Positions 8,574-17,550 of a stretch of 64,000 nucleotides of DNA are shown here, one piece after another. Each line of letters opens with the position of its first letter. Position 1 is the first letter of the stretch. Position numbers and translations under genes: made by a program. The stretch lies in assembly GCF_003201975.1 (NCBI RefSeq), contig NZ_QJJQ01000019.1, positions 1 through 64,000 on the forward strand. The letters are read 5' to 3'. The DNA comes from Pseudogracilibacillus auburnensis (GTDB taxonomy: Bacteria; Bacillota; Bacilli; Bacillales; Amphibacillaceae). A model generated the notes under the pieces. It saw only the letters and a list, made by a program, of their open reading frames with translations, did no database searches and was not told the DNA's origin.

Positions 8574-9878
8574 GTGAAAAAAAATTTGTTGCTCATTTTA
8601 TCAACGATGTTAATTATGTTTCTAGCTGCCTGTGGAAGTAGTGATAGCGATAGTAACGCAAGTAAGAAAAAAGATAGTGGCGATAAAACTGAAATCGATT
8701 TCTATTTTCCAGTAGCAGTAGGTGGGCCAATTGCAAATTTAGTTGATGATTTAGTTGCAGATTTTGAAGAGGAGAATCCTAATATAAAGGTTAATCCGAA
8801 ATTCGGTGGAAGCTATGAAGAAACAATGACACAGGTTATGGCGGCAGTACATGGTGGAAATGCTCCTGAATTAGCAGTTTTGTTCTCAATTGACTTATTT
8901 ACATTATTAGAAAATGATGTTATTGAAGAATTGACACCATTATTTGATGACGAGTATTTTGATGATTTTTATGATGCTTTTATGGAAAATTCTACTACAG
9001 ACGATAAGGTATTTAGTTTACCATTCCAAAGAAGTACGATTGTATTATATTATAATAAAGATGCATTTAAAGAAGCAGGGCTTGATCCAGAAAAACCGCC
9101 AACCAATTGGAATGAGCTCGTTGAATACGGTAAAAAGTTAACAATTGATGAAGGGAAAACGCAGTGGGGCTTAGAAATTCCAAGTACTGGTTATCAGTAC
9201 TGGATGTTACAAGCGTTGGCATTACAAACAGAAGAAAACATAATGTCTAAAGATGGGAAAGAAGTTTATTTTGATGCTCCTTATGTGAAAGAGTCTATGG
9301 ACTTCTGGTTAGATCTAGGAAATGTACATAAGATTATGCCTGAGGGAGTCATTGAGTGGGCGACAGTACCTTCCGATTTCTTAAGTGGAAATACAGCAAT
9401 GATGTTTCATACAACTGGTAATTTAACGAATGTAAAAGAAAACGCTGACTTTGAATTTGGTGTTTCGTTCTTACCGGCGAATAACCAATATGGATCTCCT
9501 ACAGGTGGAGGAAATATTTACTTATTTAAGGATATTCCAGAAGAGAATAGAGATGCTGCAATAAAATTTATGGAATTTTTAACAGGGCCAGAGCGTATTG
9601 CGCAGTGGTCGATTGATACTGGATATGTTGCTACTAGAGAATCTGCCTATGAGACGGAAACATTGAAAGAGTATACAGAAGTATTCCCAGAATCAATTGT
9701 AGCTCGTGAGCAATTAGAATACGCAGATAGTGAGTTAGCCACTTACCAAAATGGCGAAATTCAAAAATTGTTTAACGATGCACTCCAGTCCATCCTTACT
9801 GGCAATACAACAGTTGAAGATGGATTAAACGATGCGCAAGAAGAAGCGAATCGGGTGTTAGAACCGTTTCAAGAATAA
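8574..9878 (+). CDS. ABC transporter substrate-binding lipoprotein, UgpB-like
   Basis: 434 aa from the GTG at 8574, placed 8 bases after AAGGAG (an in-frame GTG at 8565 overlaps that site). Signal peptide with lipobox L-A-A-C (Cys at about 20), then a Ser/Asp/Lys linker and a family-1 extracellular solute-binding fold (PNIKVNPKF, NAPELAVLF, PPTNWNELVEYGKKL, TGGGNIYLF). Closest by eye to sugar / glycerol-3-phosphate binding proteins (UgpB). With the two permeases after the 10-kb terminator it forms an ABC importer; no ATPase gene is present, so a shared MsmX-type ATPase is likely. The GlpP-like leader argues for a glycerol-phosphate compound as substrate. Confidence 0.85.
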   Translation: MKKNLLLILSTMLIMFLAACGSSDSDSNASKKKDSGDKTEIDFYFPVAVGGPIANLVDDLVADFEEENPNIKVNPKFGGSYEETMTQVMAAVHGGNAPELAVLFSIDLFTLLENDVIEELTPLFDDEYFDDFYDAFMENSTTDDKVFSLPFQRSTIVLYYNKDAFKEAGLDPEKPPTNWNELVEYGKKLTIDEGKTQWGLEIPSTGYQYWMLQALALQTEENIMSKDGKEVYFDAPYVKESMDFWLDLGNVHKIMPEGVIEWATVPSDFLSGNTAMMFHTTGNLTNVKENADFEFGVSFLPANNQYGSPTGGGNIYLFKDIPEENRDAAIKFMEFLTGPERIAQWSIDTGYVATRESAYETETLKEYTEVFPESIVAREQLEYADSELATYQNGEIQKLFNDALQSILTGNTTVEDGLNDAQEEANRVLEPFQE

Positions 9879-9999
9879 AAACACTATATTTATTTAAAGT
9901 AAGCTTTTATTTTAAGTGATACTACATCTCAAAAGGATTGAAGTTTGCTAGATTTAATTTACAAATGGACAAGGTTGTAAGCGTAGAAATGAGGTAACA

Positions 10000-10076
10000 A
10001 CTTGTCACATCCTTTTAGGAATTTATTTTTTAATTACAAGAAATATCCTAAATGATCGGTGTGACAAGTTTTTTTA
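10000..10076 (+). terminator. Terminator/attenuator between binding protein and permease genes
   Basis: Outer stem of 10 bp (10000-10009 with 10060-10069), inner TAGGA/TCCTA pairing, then seven T. Upstream AAGGTTGT (about 9971-9978) can pair with ACAACTT at the base of the stem, resembling the antiterminator layout at 8473, though the loop sequence matches the other leaders only weakly. It would lower permease expression relative to the binding protein. The rest of the 9879-10311 gap shows no gene. Confidence 0.75.
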
Positions 10077-10311
10077 TTAAAAGTAAATTGAATCTATTTC
10101 TTAGGTAGCATAATGGATGTTTTATTTTATCTGTATGATAGCACTTAATTTAGGTTTGATTGTCCGTACATAAAAAAGAAATGGTTTTCAGTAAATTTAT
10201 ATAGTTTGGATTTATTCTACTTTATTGAGTTACTAAATCGACTCAATTGGATGAGTATTATCATTAGTTTTTATTTTATCATTTCTCAAAATGGAGGTAT
10301 TTATAACGATT

Positions 10312-11214
10312 ATGGCTCAGCAGAAAACAGGAATGAAAAAAGGGCTATCAAAAAATAGCAGAAATAACTTATTCGGTTATTTCCTATTATTTCCTTCGTT
10401 CATTTTCTTATCTTTATTTACGTTTTATCCCGTCATTAAGTCAATAAAACTGAGTTTTTATAGTGGACCTTTAACAAGGCTACAATTTTCTGGTTTCGAT
10501 CAGTACAAAAATGTATTTTCAGATGAATTATTTCGAAAAGTATTGTTGAATAATATATTGTTTCTGATCGGAACCGTTCCAACTAGTATATTTCTCGCAA
10601 TGTATTTAGCTATTTGGGTAAATAAAAATATAAGAGGAAGCTCATTTTTACGAACTGCCTTTTTCTATCCAACGATCATTCCATTGATAGCGGTTGCTAA
10701 CATTTGGTTGTTTGTTTATACACCGAAATATGGATTGATGGATCGCTTTTTAGAATTTATTAACATGCAAGGGCCTAACTGGTTAGGTAGCCCTAGTGTT
10801 GCAATGATTGCGATTATTTTTATGATTGTTTGGAAAGATGCTGGTTTTTATATGATTTTTTATTTGGCAGGACTACAAAACTTGCCTGGAGATGTCTATG
10901 AAGCAGCTTTAATCGAAGGTGCAAAGCCTTTTCAAATGTTTAGGCATATAACTTTTCCACTATTAATGCCAACTACTCTCTTTGTAATGATTGTGGCAAT
11001 TACGAACTCTTTTAAGAACGTAGACCATTTGTATATTATGACAAAGGGTGGTCCTGATAATGCTACTAATTTACTTCTCTACTATATTTATGAAGTGGCA
11101 TTCACAAATTGGGATTTAGGAAAAGCTGCTGTGTTAACAATTGTTTTAATCGCAATTTTGTTGTCAGTAACAGCTTTTAATTACTTTTATCTTGATAAAA
11201 GAATTCATTATTAG
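10312..11214 (+). CDS. ABC sugar/glycerol-phosphate permease, UgpA-like
   Basis: 300 aa from the ATG at 10312; GGAGG lies 14 bases upstream, which is long, so an ATT or the ATG at 10291 remain possible. Six membrane segments (first at about 20-45) and the EAA loop EAALIEGAKPFQMFRHITFP near 195-215, the contact site for the ATPase. Belongs to the MalF/UgpA class of inner-membrane permeases. Followed after 17 bp by its partner permease. Confidence 0.88.
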   Translation: MAQQKTGMKKGLSKNSRNNLFGYFLLFPSFIFLSLFTFYPVIKSIKLSFYSGPLTRLQFSGFDQYKNVFSDELFRKVLLNNILFLIGTVPTSIFLAMYLAIWVNKNIRGSSFLRTAFFYPTIIPLIAVANIWLFVYTPKYGLMDRFLEFINMQGPNWLGSPSVAMIAIIFMIVWKDAGFYMIFYLAGLQNLPGDVYEAALIEGAKPFQMFRHITFPLLMPTTLFVMIVAITNSFKNVDHLYIMTKGGPDNATNLLLYYIYEVAFTNWDLGKAAVLTIVLIAILLSVTAFNYFYLDKRIHY

Positions 11215-11231
11215 GAAAGGAAGCTATTATT

Positions 11232-12044
11232 TTGGGGAAAATATTCAATTATTGTTTACTAATTTTTTTAGGAATACTATTTTTTATCCCGTTAATTTGG
11301 GTTTTTATTACATCAATATCTCCATCCGGTGAAATAATTGGTGAATCAAATCCTTTTTGGACGAATAATCCTACACTCCAAAACTTTCGTGATGCTTGGG
11401 AAGCGGCTCCATTTTTAAAATACTATATAAATACGTTAATCATCGTATTCGGAGTGTTAGCCGTCCAGTTACTTACTATTACACTCGCTGCATATGCTTT
11501 TGCTCGTGTTAACTTCAAGGGAAAAGAAATACTATTTATTCTTTTTTTACTACAGTTAATGATTCAACCGGAAATTTTATTATTTCCTAACTACCAAATT
11601 ATGGCGCAGTTAGGGTTAGTAGATACAAAGTTGGCTGTCATGATGCCATACTGGGCCTCAGCATTTGGAATGTTTTTAATGAGACAGACATTTAAACAAG
11701 TACCATATGAATTAGATGAAGCGTCTAAAATGGATGGAAGTCGTTGGTGGCAAACACTTTGGCATGTTTATATACCAGCAGCAAAACCTACGTATGTAGC
11801 ATTTGCGTTAGTATCAGTGAGTACACACTGGAGTAATTTTATGTGGCCATTAATTATTACAGATTCAGTTGATAATCGACCACTTACTGTTGGATTAGCA
11901 TTGTTTGCACAAGCGTTTGAAACAGGTGCTCAATGGGGTGTGATTACTGCTGGAACTGTGACAGTTATCTTACCACTATTAATTGCCTTCTTTATCTTCC
12001 AAAAACAGTTTGTTTCAAGCTTTATGCATTCAGGTATAAAATAG
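11232..12044 (+). CDS. ABC sugar/glycerol-phosphate permease, UgpE-like
   Basis: 270 aa, TTG start with AAAGGAAG upstream. MalG/UgpE class: N-terminal helix, PSGEIIGE periplasmic loop, and EAA loop DEASKMDGSRWWQTLWHVYIP (about 170-190). Pairs with the preceding permease to form the channel. The metallo-beta-lactamase-fold gene begins 14 bp later with its own AGGAGG site, so these genes are one operon. Confidence 0.88.
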   Translation: MGKIFNYCLLIFLGILFFIPLIWVFITSISPSGEIIGESNPFWTNNPTLQNFRDAWEAAPFLKYYINTLIIVFGVLAVQLLTITLAAYAFARVNFKGKEILFILFLLQLMIQPEILLFPNYQIMAQLGLVDTKLAVMMPYWASAFGMFLMRQTFKQVPYELDEASKMDGSRWWQTLWHVYIPAAKPTYVAFALVSVSTHWSNFMWPLIITDSVDNRPLTVGLALFAQAFETGAQWGVITAGTVTVILPLLIAFFIFQKQFVSSFMHSGIK

Positions 12045-12057
12045 GAGGATTATTAGA

Positions 12058-12813
12058 ATGGCAACAATACATTTTCTAGGGACAGGTAGTGCTTATCCAA
12101 GTTCGGAGAGAGACAATACTTCTATCTTATTTTCATTTGAAGATAAACATTTTTTAGTAGATGTAAGCGGGAATCCAGCAAAACGATTAAAAGAGTTGAA
12201 TAAGTCATTACGGGAAATTGATACCCTATTGATCACCCATACACATATCGACCACATTTTTGGTCTACCTTCTTTGTTATGGGGGATGTGGTTGGAAGAT
12301 CGTACTGAACCATTTACCATTTATGTAGATTACCGTAATGAAAACCAGTTACATACTTGGTTGGATACGATATCAATTAAAGAATGGGACATTCGGTTTG
12401 ACATACAGATTAACACATTTAATGGTGCTGAAGTTTCTGAGCTATTTGTATGTAATGATTTACAACTATTCAGTATTCCAGCAATTCATTCTGTGCCGAC
12501 AGTTGGGTTTGAATTTATATATAAAGCAAAAAGAATCGTATATTCTGCGGATACAGCAATAAATGAATTGATTAAAGAATATAATTATATTGATCTACTA
12601 ATTCACGAAGCTACATTTGCAAGCAAAAATTCAACGTTTCATTCTAGCATGGAAGAAGTGTTAACTTATTATCCTTTAGACCAGATAGAAAAACTTATTT
12701 TTGTTCATTTAAGCGAAAATGAACCATATAATGAAGTGTATGACAAACTAGTTAATGATAATAAAAAATCTAGTATTAAAATTGCATATGATCAAATGAA
12801 GATCAGTTTATAA
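12058..12813 (+). CDS. Metallo-beta-lactamase-fold hydrolase, RNase Z/phosphodiesterase-like
   Basis: 251 aa. N-terminal FLGTGSAYPSSERDNTS and the metal motif T-H-T-H-I-D-H (about 60-66), then HSVPTVGFEF, SADT (about 163-166) and HEATF, the layout of the RNase Z/ElaC and PhnP phosphodiesterase branch. True RNase Z is longer and has an exosite, so a small-molecule phosphodiesterase is more likely. It ends the Ugp-like transport operon, so a natural guess is cleavage of an imported glycerophosphodiester or cyclic glycerol phosphate. That role is inference. Confidence 0.8.
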   Translation: MATIHFLGTGSAYPSSERDNTSILFSFEDKHFLVDVSGNPAKRLKELNKSLREIDTLLITHTHIDHIFGLPSLLWGMWLEDRTEPFTIYVDYRNENQLHTWLDTISIKEWDIRFDIQINTFNGAEVSELFVCNDLQLFSIPAIHSVPTVGFEFIYKAKRIVYSADTAINELIKEYNYIDLLIHEATFASKNSTFHSSMEEVLTYYPLDQIEKLIFVHLSENEPYNEVYDKLVNDNKKSSIKIAYDQMKISL

Positions 12814-12823
12814 GATGATGGAT

Positions 12824-12906
12824 GGGTATGAGATGAGAGACCCCTTGTTGTGAAATTAGGTAAACATGATGTTATTCATGTTGCTTTTTACTCAAGGGTT
12901 TTTTAA
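12824..12906 (+). promoter_or_regulatory. Leader attenuator 2 before the HAD gene (probable GlpP target)
   Basis: GGGTATGAG (12824-12832) followed at once by ATGAGAGACCCC (12833-12844); GGGT can pair with ACCC. The overlapping terminator uses CCCTTG (12842-12847) and CAAGGG (12893-12898), an inner perfect stem AACATGA/TCATGTT, and a six-T run. The motif is nearly identical to that before glpD (GGTATGAG plus ATGAGAGACC). No clear promoter is seen just upstream, so transcription may read through from the importer operon. Confidence 0.75.
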
Positions 12907-12938
12907 TTTGTTATAAGTTGAATGGAGGATGTGTACTA

Positions 12939-13718
12939 TTGGCTACAGCAATACCAAAAGCATTTATTTTCGATCTTGACGGAACAATTTATTTGGGAGA
13001 CCATTTAATTGAAGGTGCGAAAGAATCTTTACAATGGGTCCGAAAAAATAATGCGAAAGTTAGATTTGTAACAAACAATCCACGCTATAGTAGAGAGTTT
13101 TATAGAAAGAAATTGCAAAGATTAGGGATCGAAACATCATTTGATGAAATTATTACTTCTGCGCAAATAACGGCTAAATATTTAGATGAAAACCATCAAT
13201 ATGGAAAGATATTTGTCATTGGTGAAGAGCAACTAATGGCGGAATTAAATGAAAAACAAATAAATATTGTAGAAGATGACACTGCCGATACAGTATTGGT
13301 AAGTTTTGATACTGATCTATATTATGAAAAATTAATGACTGCATATAGAGCCCTTAACAAAGGTGCAAACTTTATTACGACAAATCCAGATACTGTTTGT
13401 CCAACGCCAGATGGGGGTCTTATCGATTCTGGGGCAATCATTGCAGCGCTTGAAATTTCTACATCAAGAAAGTTAGAAAAAATAATTGGCAAGCCATCTA
13501 AGATATTAGGTGACTTATTAATCCAAGATTTAAAAGAGAATGTAGAAGATTGTGTTGTTGTTGGAGATCGACTAAATACTGATGTTAGGCTTGGAAAGCA
13601 ATCCAATATGATAGCGGTTTGGATTCGAGCTTACAATGAAATAATCCCAGAAAATACTGAATATCGACCAGATTATACAATTAAGTCTATTGCTGAGTTA
13701 CCTTCGTTATTTGATTAA
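12939..13718 (+). CDS. HAD-IIA (NagD-like) sugar/glycerol-phosphate phosphatase
   Basis: 259 aa from the TTG at 12939, 10 bases after GGAGG; the upstream in-frame TTG would run through that site. HAD motifs: I, FDLDGTIYLG (nucleophile Asp about 11); II, VTNNP; III, Lys in IIGKPS; IV, VGDRLNTDV. A C2-type cap makes it class IIA with NagD, AraL and the glycerol-phosphate phosphatases. The GlpP-type leader suggests hydrolysis of glycerol 1- or 3-phosphate or a related overflow product, which is inference. Confidence 0.87.
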   Translation: MATAIPKAFIFDLDGTIYLGDHLIEGAKESLQWVRKNNAKVRFVTNNPRYSREFYRKKLQRLGIETSFDEIITSAQITAKYLDENHQYGKIFVIGEEQLMAELNEKQINIVEDDTADTVLVSFDTDLYYEKLMTAYRALNKGANFITTNPDTVCPTPDGGLIDSGAIIAALEISTSRKLEKIIGKPSKILGDLLIQDLKENVEDCVVVGDRLNTDVRLGKQSNMIAVWIRAYNEIIPENTEYRPDYTIKSIAELPSLFD

Positions 13719-13778
13719 AGGGTAAATTCTAAAAGTCTTTTTATTGACACTTTATAGGAGGAAACGGAGTGAGATAAT

Positions 13779-14456
13779 ATGTCAGAGGAATTATTGAAGT
13801 TGCTAGTAGCTGCTATTGCAGGTCTTGTATTAGGAATCGAAAGGGAGTCTAAACATAAACCTTTGGGGTTAAAAACCTGTGTAGTTATATCAGTGACTAG
13901 CTGTTTATTAACGATTATTTCGATTGAAACAGCGTTACCCCATTATGATCATCCATTTATTAGATCTGATCCAATGCGTTTATCTGCTCAAATTGTTAGT
14001 GGTGTAGGATTTTTAGGGGCAGGTGTTATTTTACGTAGAAATAATGATGTTATTTCTGGTTTAACAACTGCAGCAATCGTGTGGACGGCTTCAGGAATAG
14101 GAATTGCAACAGGGGCTGGCTACTTTAAAGAAGTAGCAATAGGAATTATTATACTTGTTCTTAGTGTTCGATTTTTACCATATATTGTGATGAAAGTTGG
14201 GCCAAGTTCTTTAAGAGAACGTGAAATTAATCTTACGGTTTATGTAGATGATAACGAAGAAAGTACCGATTATATTTTTAATGAGATTAGTAAAATTGTC
14301 GGCGATTTACGAAATATGAAAATAAGTGGCCGTGAGGACTATTTAAAAGTAGAACTAAGATGTACACTCGATGAACATCAAGGAGAAATTATTAAATATT
14401 ATCACAAAATAAAGGCAATTAAAGGAGTGAGAGCGATAGAAGTTCAAGGGAGGTAA
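13779..14456 (+). CDS. MgtC/SapB family membrane protein
   Basis: 225 aa. Four to five N-terminal membrane helices with family motifs (LVLGIERESKHKPLGLKT, SAQIVSGVGFLGAGVI, GLTTAAIVWTASGIGIATGAGY) and a soluble ACT-like C-terminal domain (about 145-225). MgtC-type proteins affect magnesium homeostasis and ATP synthase in pathogens; the role in this branch is not settled. RBS AGGAGG. Convergent with glpP, sharing a terminator hairpin. Confidence 0.88.
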   Translation: MSEELLKLLVAAIAGLVLGIERESKHKPLGLKTCVVISVTSCLLTIISIETALPHYDHPFIRSDPMRLSAQIVSGVGFLGAGVILRRNNDVISGLTTAAIVWTASGIGIATGAGYFKEVAIGIIILVLSVRFLPYIVMKVGPSSLREREINLTVYVDDNEESTDYIFNEISKIVGDLRNMKISGREDYLKVELRCTLDEHQGEIIKYYHKIKAIKGVRAIEVQGR

Positions 14457-14471
14457 CTTGTGTTATCTCCC
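14448..14471. terminator. Bidirectional hairpin between mgtC-like gene and glpP
   Basis: Ten-base arms (14448-14457 and 14462-14471, one G-T pair) with a TTGT loop, overlapping the last codons of both convergent genes. T-richness is modest on the plus side. Confidence 0.55.
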
Positions 14472-15029
14472 TATTAGTTTTAATGAACTACTAGAAACAC
14501 CTTGGGCACCATTTTGTAGAATGTTTCCTATTTCCTCTTTTGAGTTAATCAGCCCAGCAGCGATAATTGTTTGATCAGCAACCGATTTTAAATAACTTTT
14601 AATATGAGGTATGACAACACCAGGCAAAATTTCCACAGCATCTGGCTTCGAACTATTTATCGACTTGATACCTTGCTTTATAGAAGCAGTATCTAAAATG
14701 AAAACACGTTGAATCGTTAATAAATCATATTGTTTAGCTACTTGAATTAAATTTGTATGAGTAGTTATAATTCCGTCAACACCAACAAATTCAGACAAAA
14801 ACTTAACTCCGGAAGCATCTCGTTTTAGTCCTTTTGTTAAGTCTAAATGGACAAAAATGAGTTTATCGGTTTCTCTAATACGATCGACCATTTCTTTTAA
14901 AGAACAAATGTCTGATTGAATTAAAATGATTATATTACAGTCAGAGTTCAGCACCATCTCTAAATCTCTTGTGTCGGTTAAGGATGCTATCAATGGATTT
15001 CTTTTTAACGCATAAGAAATAACACTCAT
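14463..15029 (-). CDS. glpP: Glycerol-3-phosphate responsive antiterminator GlpP
   Basis: 188 aa, full GlpP length. Motifs include NPLIASLTD at the N-terminus, LTKGLKRDASGVKFL, the GIITTH segment, QRVFILDTASIKQGI, and PDAVEILPGV with AAGLI near the C-terminus, as in B. subtilis GlpP. RBS AAGGAGAA. GlpP with bound glycerol 3-phosphate prevents termination in leaders of glp genes and stabilises the mRNA. Three candidate leaders are within 7 kb (8473, 12824 and 16780-16846). Confidence 0.93.
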   Translation of the reverse strand: MSVISYALKRNPLIASLTDTRDLEMVLNSDCNIIILIQSDICSLKEMVDRIRETDKLIFVHLDLTKGLKRDASGVKFLSEFVGVDGIITTHTNLIQVAKQYDLLTIQRVFILDTASIKQGIKSINSSKPDAVEILPGVVIPHIKSYLKSVADQTIIAAGLINSKEEIGNILQNGAQGVSSSSLKLIGR

Positions 15030-15069
15030 TAAACTAATTCTCCTTAAAAAATAACATGATTATATCTTA

Positions 15070-15098
15070 ATAATATACAGTAACATGACAATATTCAA
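15070..15098 (-). promoter_or_regulatory. Sigma-A promoter of glpP
   Basis: On the minus strand TTGAAT (15098-15093), 17-bp spacer, TATTAT (15075-15070), about 40 bases before the glpP start. No clear terminator separates glpD from it, so readthrough is also possible. Confidence 0.6.
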
Positions 15099-15103
15099 TA
15101 TAT

Positions 15104-16747
15104 TTATTTTTTAAAGTTATTTGCAGTATCAATGGCAGTATTTAATTCCTCGATATATATTGATCGTTTCTCGTCAGACCAATTAAATTTATTACCCATA
15201 ATATTATTTACTTCGTCTTTCCATTGAATTACTTGCTCAAGATTAAATAATATGTCTCCAGTTCTTCTAAAGAAGAAATCAACTGGGCTTAAGATCATTT
15301 CATGGTACATGGAGTACATTAATTTCATATAAAGATGAGTAGGAAGTTTTGTGTCATTTCCCTGTGCGTATTGAATAACACTCGTAATATTTGAGCCGAA
15401 GAGATCAATTATTTCAATGGACTGCTTTTTATTCAACTTAAACTCCATTAAGTTTTTGATCCATTTTTCTTTAAATGGAATCCAGCCGTTAGAACCACCT
15501 ACATCACCACCAGAAATAGGTAAGTTTTTAGTTTGGCAAGTGCTATAAGAAAATTTATCATGTGAAATATATTTTTTATAAAGTAAATCTACAATTGTCT
15601 CGGCCATCTTACGGTATCCTGTTAGTTTTCCACCTGCAATGGTAATTAAATTTGATTCAGACTCCCAAATTTCATCTTTCCTCGATATTTCTGAAGGGTC
15701 TTTACCTTCTTGATGAATTAATGGACGGACACCAGCCCAACTAGATTCTACATCAGTTTCTGAAAGTTTGATAGAAGGGAACATATCTTTAATCGCTTTT
15801 AGTAAATAATCAACTTCACTTTTCTTAACATTCATGTCAGTAGGATTACCATCATAAAAATCGTCTGTCGTACCAACATACGTCTTACCATTGCGCGGGA
15901 TAGCAAATACCATTCTTTTATCATGTGTATCAAAATAAACTGATTGATCTAGTGGAAACTTAGAAGAATCAAATACGATATGCACACCTTTTGATAATTG
16001 TAGATGTTTATTATTTCTTGTGTAATCAAGCTTTCTTACAGAGTCAACCCAAGGGCCACTAGCATTTACTACAGCTTGCGATTTTACCTCTATCACTTTA
16101 TTACTTACTTTATCTTTAAATTGTACACCGTTAATTTTCTTGTTCTCATCATAGGTAAACCCAAGTACTTCTGCGTAGTTTAATATAGAGGCACCTTTTT
16201 CATGAGCAGCTTTTATTACTTCTAGAGTCAGTCGTGCATCATCAGTTCGGTATTCTACATATACACCTCCACCTTTTAATTCTTGAGACTTTATAAAAGG
16301 CACTTTAGTAATAACTTCATCTCGAGAGATCATGACACGCCGTTCACTTTTTTTCACTTTTGCCAAGAAATCGTATAATGATAGCCCTACAGAAGTCATT
16401 GTTTTACCAAATGTCCCTCCTTTATGAAAAGGGAGGAGCATTCGTTCAGGTATAGTGACATGTGGTCCATTTTCATACACTACACTTCTTTCTCGTCCAA
16501 GTTCAGCAACTTCTTTAAATTCAAATTGTTTTAAATACCTTAATCCACCATGAACAAGTTTTGTTGATCGACTAGAAGTCCCACTTGCAAAATCATTCAT
16601 TTCTAATAAGGCTACGTTTAATCCTCTTGTTATAGCATCTAGTGCAATCCCAGCACCTGTAATTCCACCCCCAACGATTAAAAGGTCAAAATGAGCCGAT
16701 TCCAACTTTTCCGTGATTAAATCTCTGTTTAAATTCGAAAAATACAT
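15104..16747 (-). CDS. glpD: Aerobic glycerol-3-phosphate dehydrogenase GlpD
   Basis: 547 aa from the ATG at 16747, preceded by TTGGAGG; the open frame extends upstream only because the leader has no stop. FAD-binding GGGITGAG (about 26-33), FASGTSSRSTKLVHGGLRYL, and the C-terminal FRRTGDILFN-type region are characteristic. It oxidises glycerol 3-phosphate to dihydroxyacetone phosphate and passes electrons to menaquinone at the membrane. Its leader holds a terminator and a GlpP-like motif. glpF and glpK are not in this window. Confidence 0.94.
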   Translation of the reverse strand: MYFSNLNRDLITEKLESAHFDLLIVGGGITGAGIALDAITRGLNVALLEMNDFASGTSSRSTKLVHGGLRYLKQFEFKEVAELGRERSVVYENGPHVTIPERMLLPFHKGGTFGKTMTSVGLSLYDFLAKVKKSERRVMISRDEVITKVPFIKSQELKGGGVYVEYRTDDARLTLEVIKAAHEKGASILNYAEVLGFTYDENKKINGVQFKDKVSNKVIEVKSQAVVNASGPWVDSVRKLDYTRNNKHLQLSKGVHIVFDSSKFPLDQSVYFDTHDKRMVFAIPRNGKTYVGTTDDFYDGNPTDMNVKKSEVDYLLKAIKDMFPSIKLSETDVESSWAGVRPLIHQEGKDPSEISRKDEIWESESNLITIAGGKLTGYRKMAETIVDLLYKKYISHDKFSYSTCQTKNLPISGGDVGGSNGWIPFKEKWIKNLMEFKLNKKQSIEIIDLFGSNITSVIQYAQGNDTKLPTHLYMKLMYSMYHEMILSPVDFFFRRTGDILFNLEQVIQWKDEVNNIMGNKFNWSDEKRSIYIEELNTAIDTANNFKK

Positions 16748-16779
16748 GTTGTTAATCCCTCCAACTCTTAAAAAGTAAA

Positions 16780-16871
16780 AGAGACCACAATAAATAGTGT
16801 TGTCTAATGCAACAATATTTTGTGGTCTCTCATGTAAACTCATACCAAATTATTAAGTTACATAAATTATA
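16780..16871 (-). promoter_or_regulatory. glpD promoter and leader attenuator 3 (GlpP target)
   Basis: On the minus strand: TATAAT (16871-16866, weak -35), then GGTATGAG (16846-16839), ATGAGAGACC (16833-16824), then a terminator whose arms are 16830-16820 and 16790-16780, followed by TTTTA. GlpP control of glpD by antitermination is established in B. subtilis; the shared GGTATGAG / GAGAGACC elements tie the other two leaders to it. Confidence 0.85.
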
Positions 16872-17550
16872 CCATAACGTGATCCATATTTCTATAATAG
16901 AATATATGATGTATATGTTAACTTTAGTTACAATTTTTATGATTTATTTTCTCGGGAATGATGGGGCAGTGATATTGATATAGTTTTAACAATATGTCAT
17001 CATAACTAATTAAGTTATTTATTTCCCTATTTGTAATGGTTTAATTTATAAAGTAATTTTGCTCTTTAGGATTCACGATTATTGGCTATTCGTGAATGTT
17101 ATTTATTAAAACATTAGCGTCAAATTAAAAGTATAATAGCATAGTCAAGCAATGCTTTATATTTAAAGTCGAATCCATATGATAAAAAAGATATCAAAGT
17201 TTCAAAAATAGTTCTTAGTCTGTTTTTCCAAGTTATTCAAAAGGTTTTGGCTACGTTTTTTCGGTTTGCATATTATTTTGTTCAACGAAATTCCCTTTAG
17301 TAAGGAGAACATTTATTTTTTATTCCTTCTTTTCCTACTGCAAATTTCATCTCTTTCATTTATATTAGCGAGAAGCATTCACAATAATGACAATGGTGAA
17401 TACCAACAATAAATTATTTTTATTTCTCAACGTTCGTTTCCTTGTGTTAGAAGAGGACGTTAGCTTGATTTAATATTCAGTCTTCATGACTTGTTTAAAA
17501 TATATGACACATAATAAGGATATTGATATCAAATTAGGAGGAAGAAAATA
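16872..17550. other. Intergenic region between glpD and acetoin reductase genes
   Basis: About 680 bp without a credible ORF. It holds an 8-bp perfect hairpin ATTCACGA/TCGTGAAT near 17072-17098 followed by an AT-rich stretch. A weak TTGTTT ... AT-rich promoter-like pair lies near 17491-17515. I see no riboswitch. Confidence 0.4.

Noticed and set aside
16748-16843. N-terminal extension of GlpD
   Set aside because: The extension would translate the leader terminator; GGAGG directs the start at 16747.
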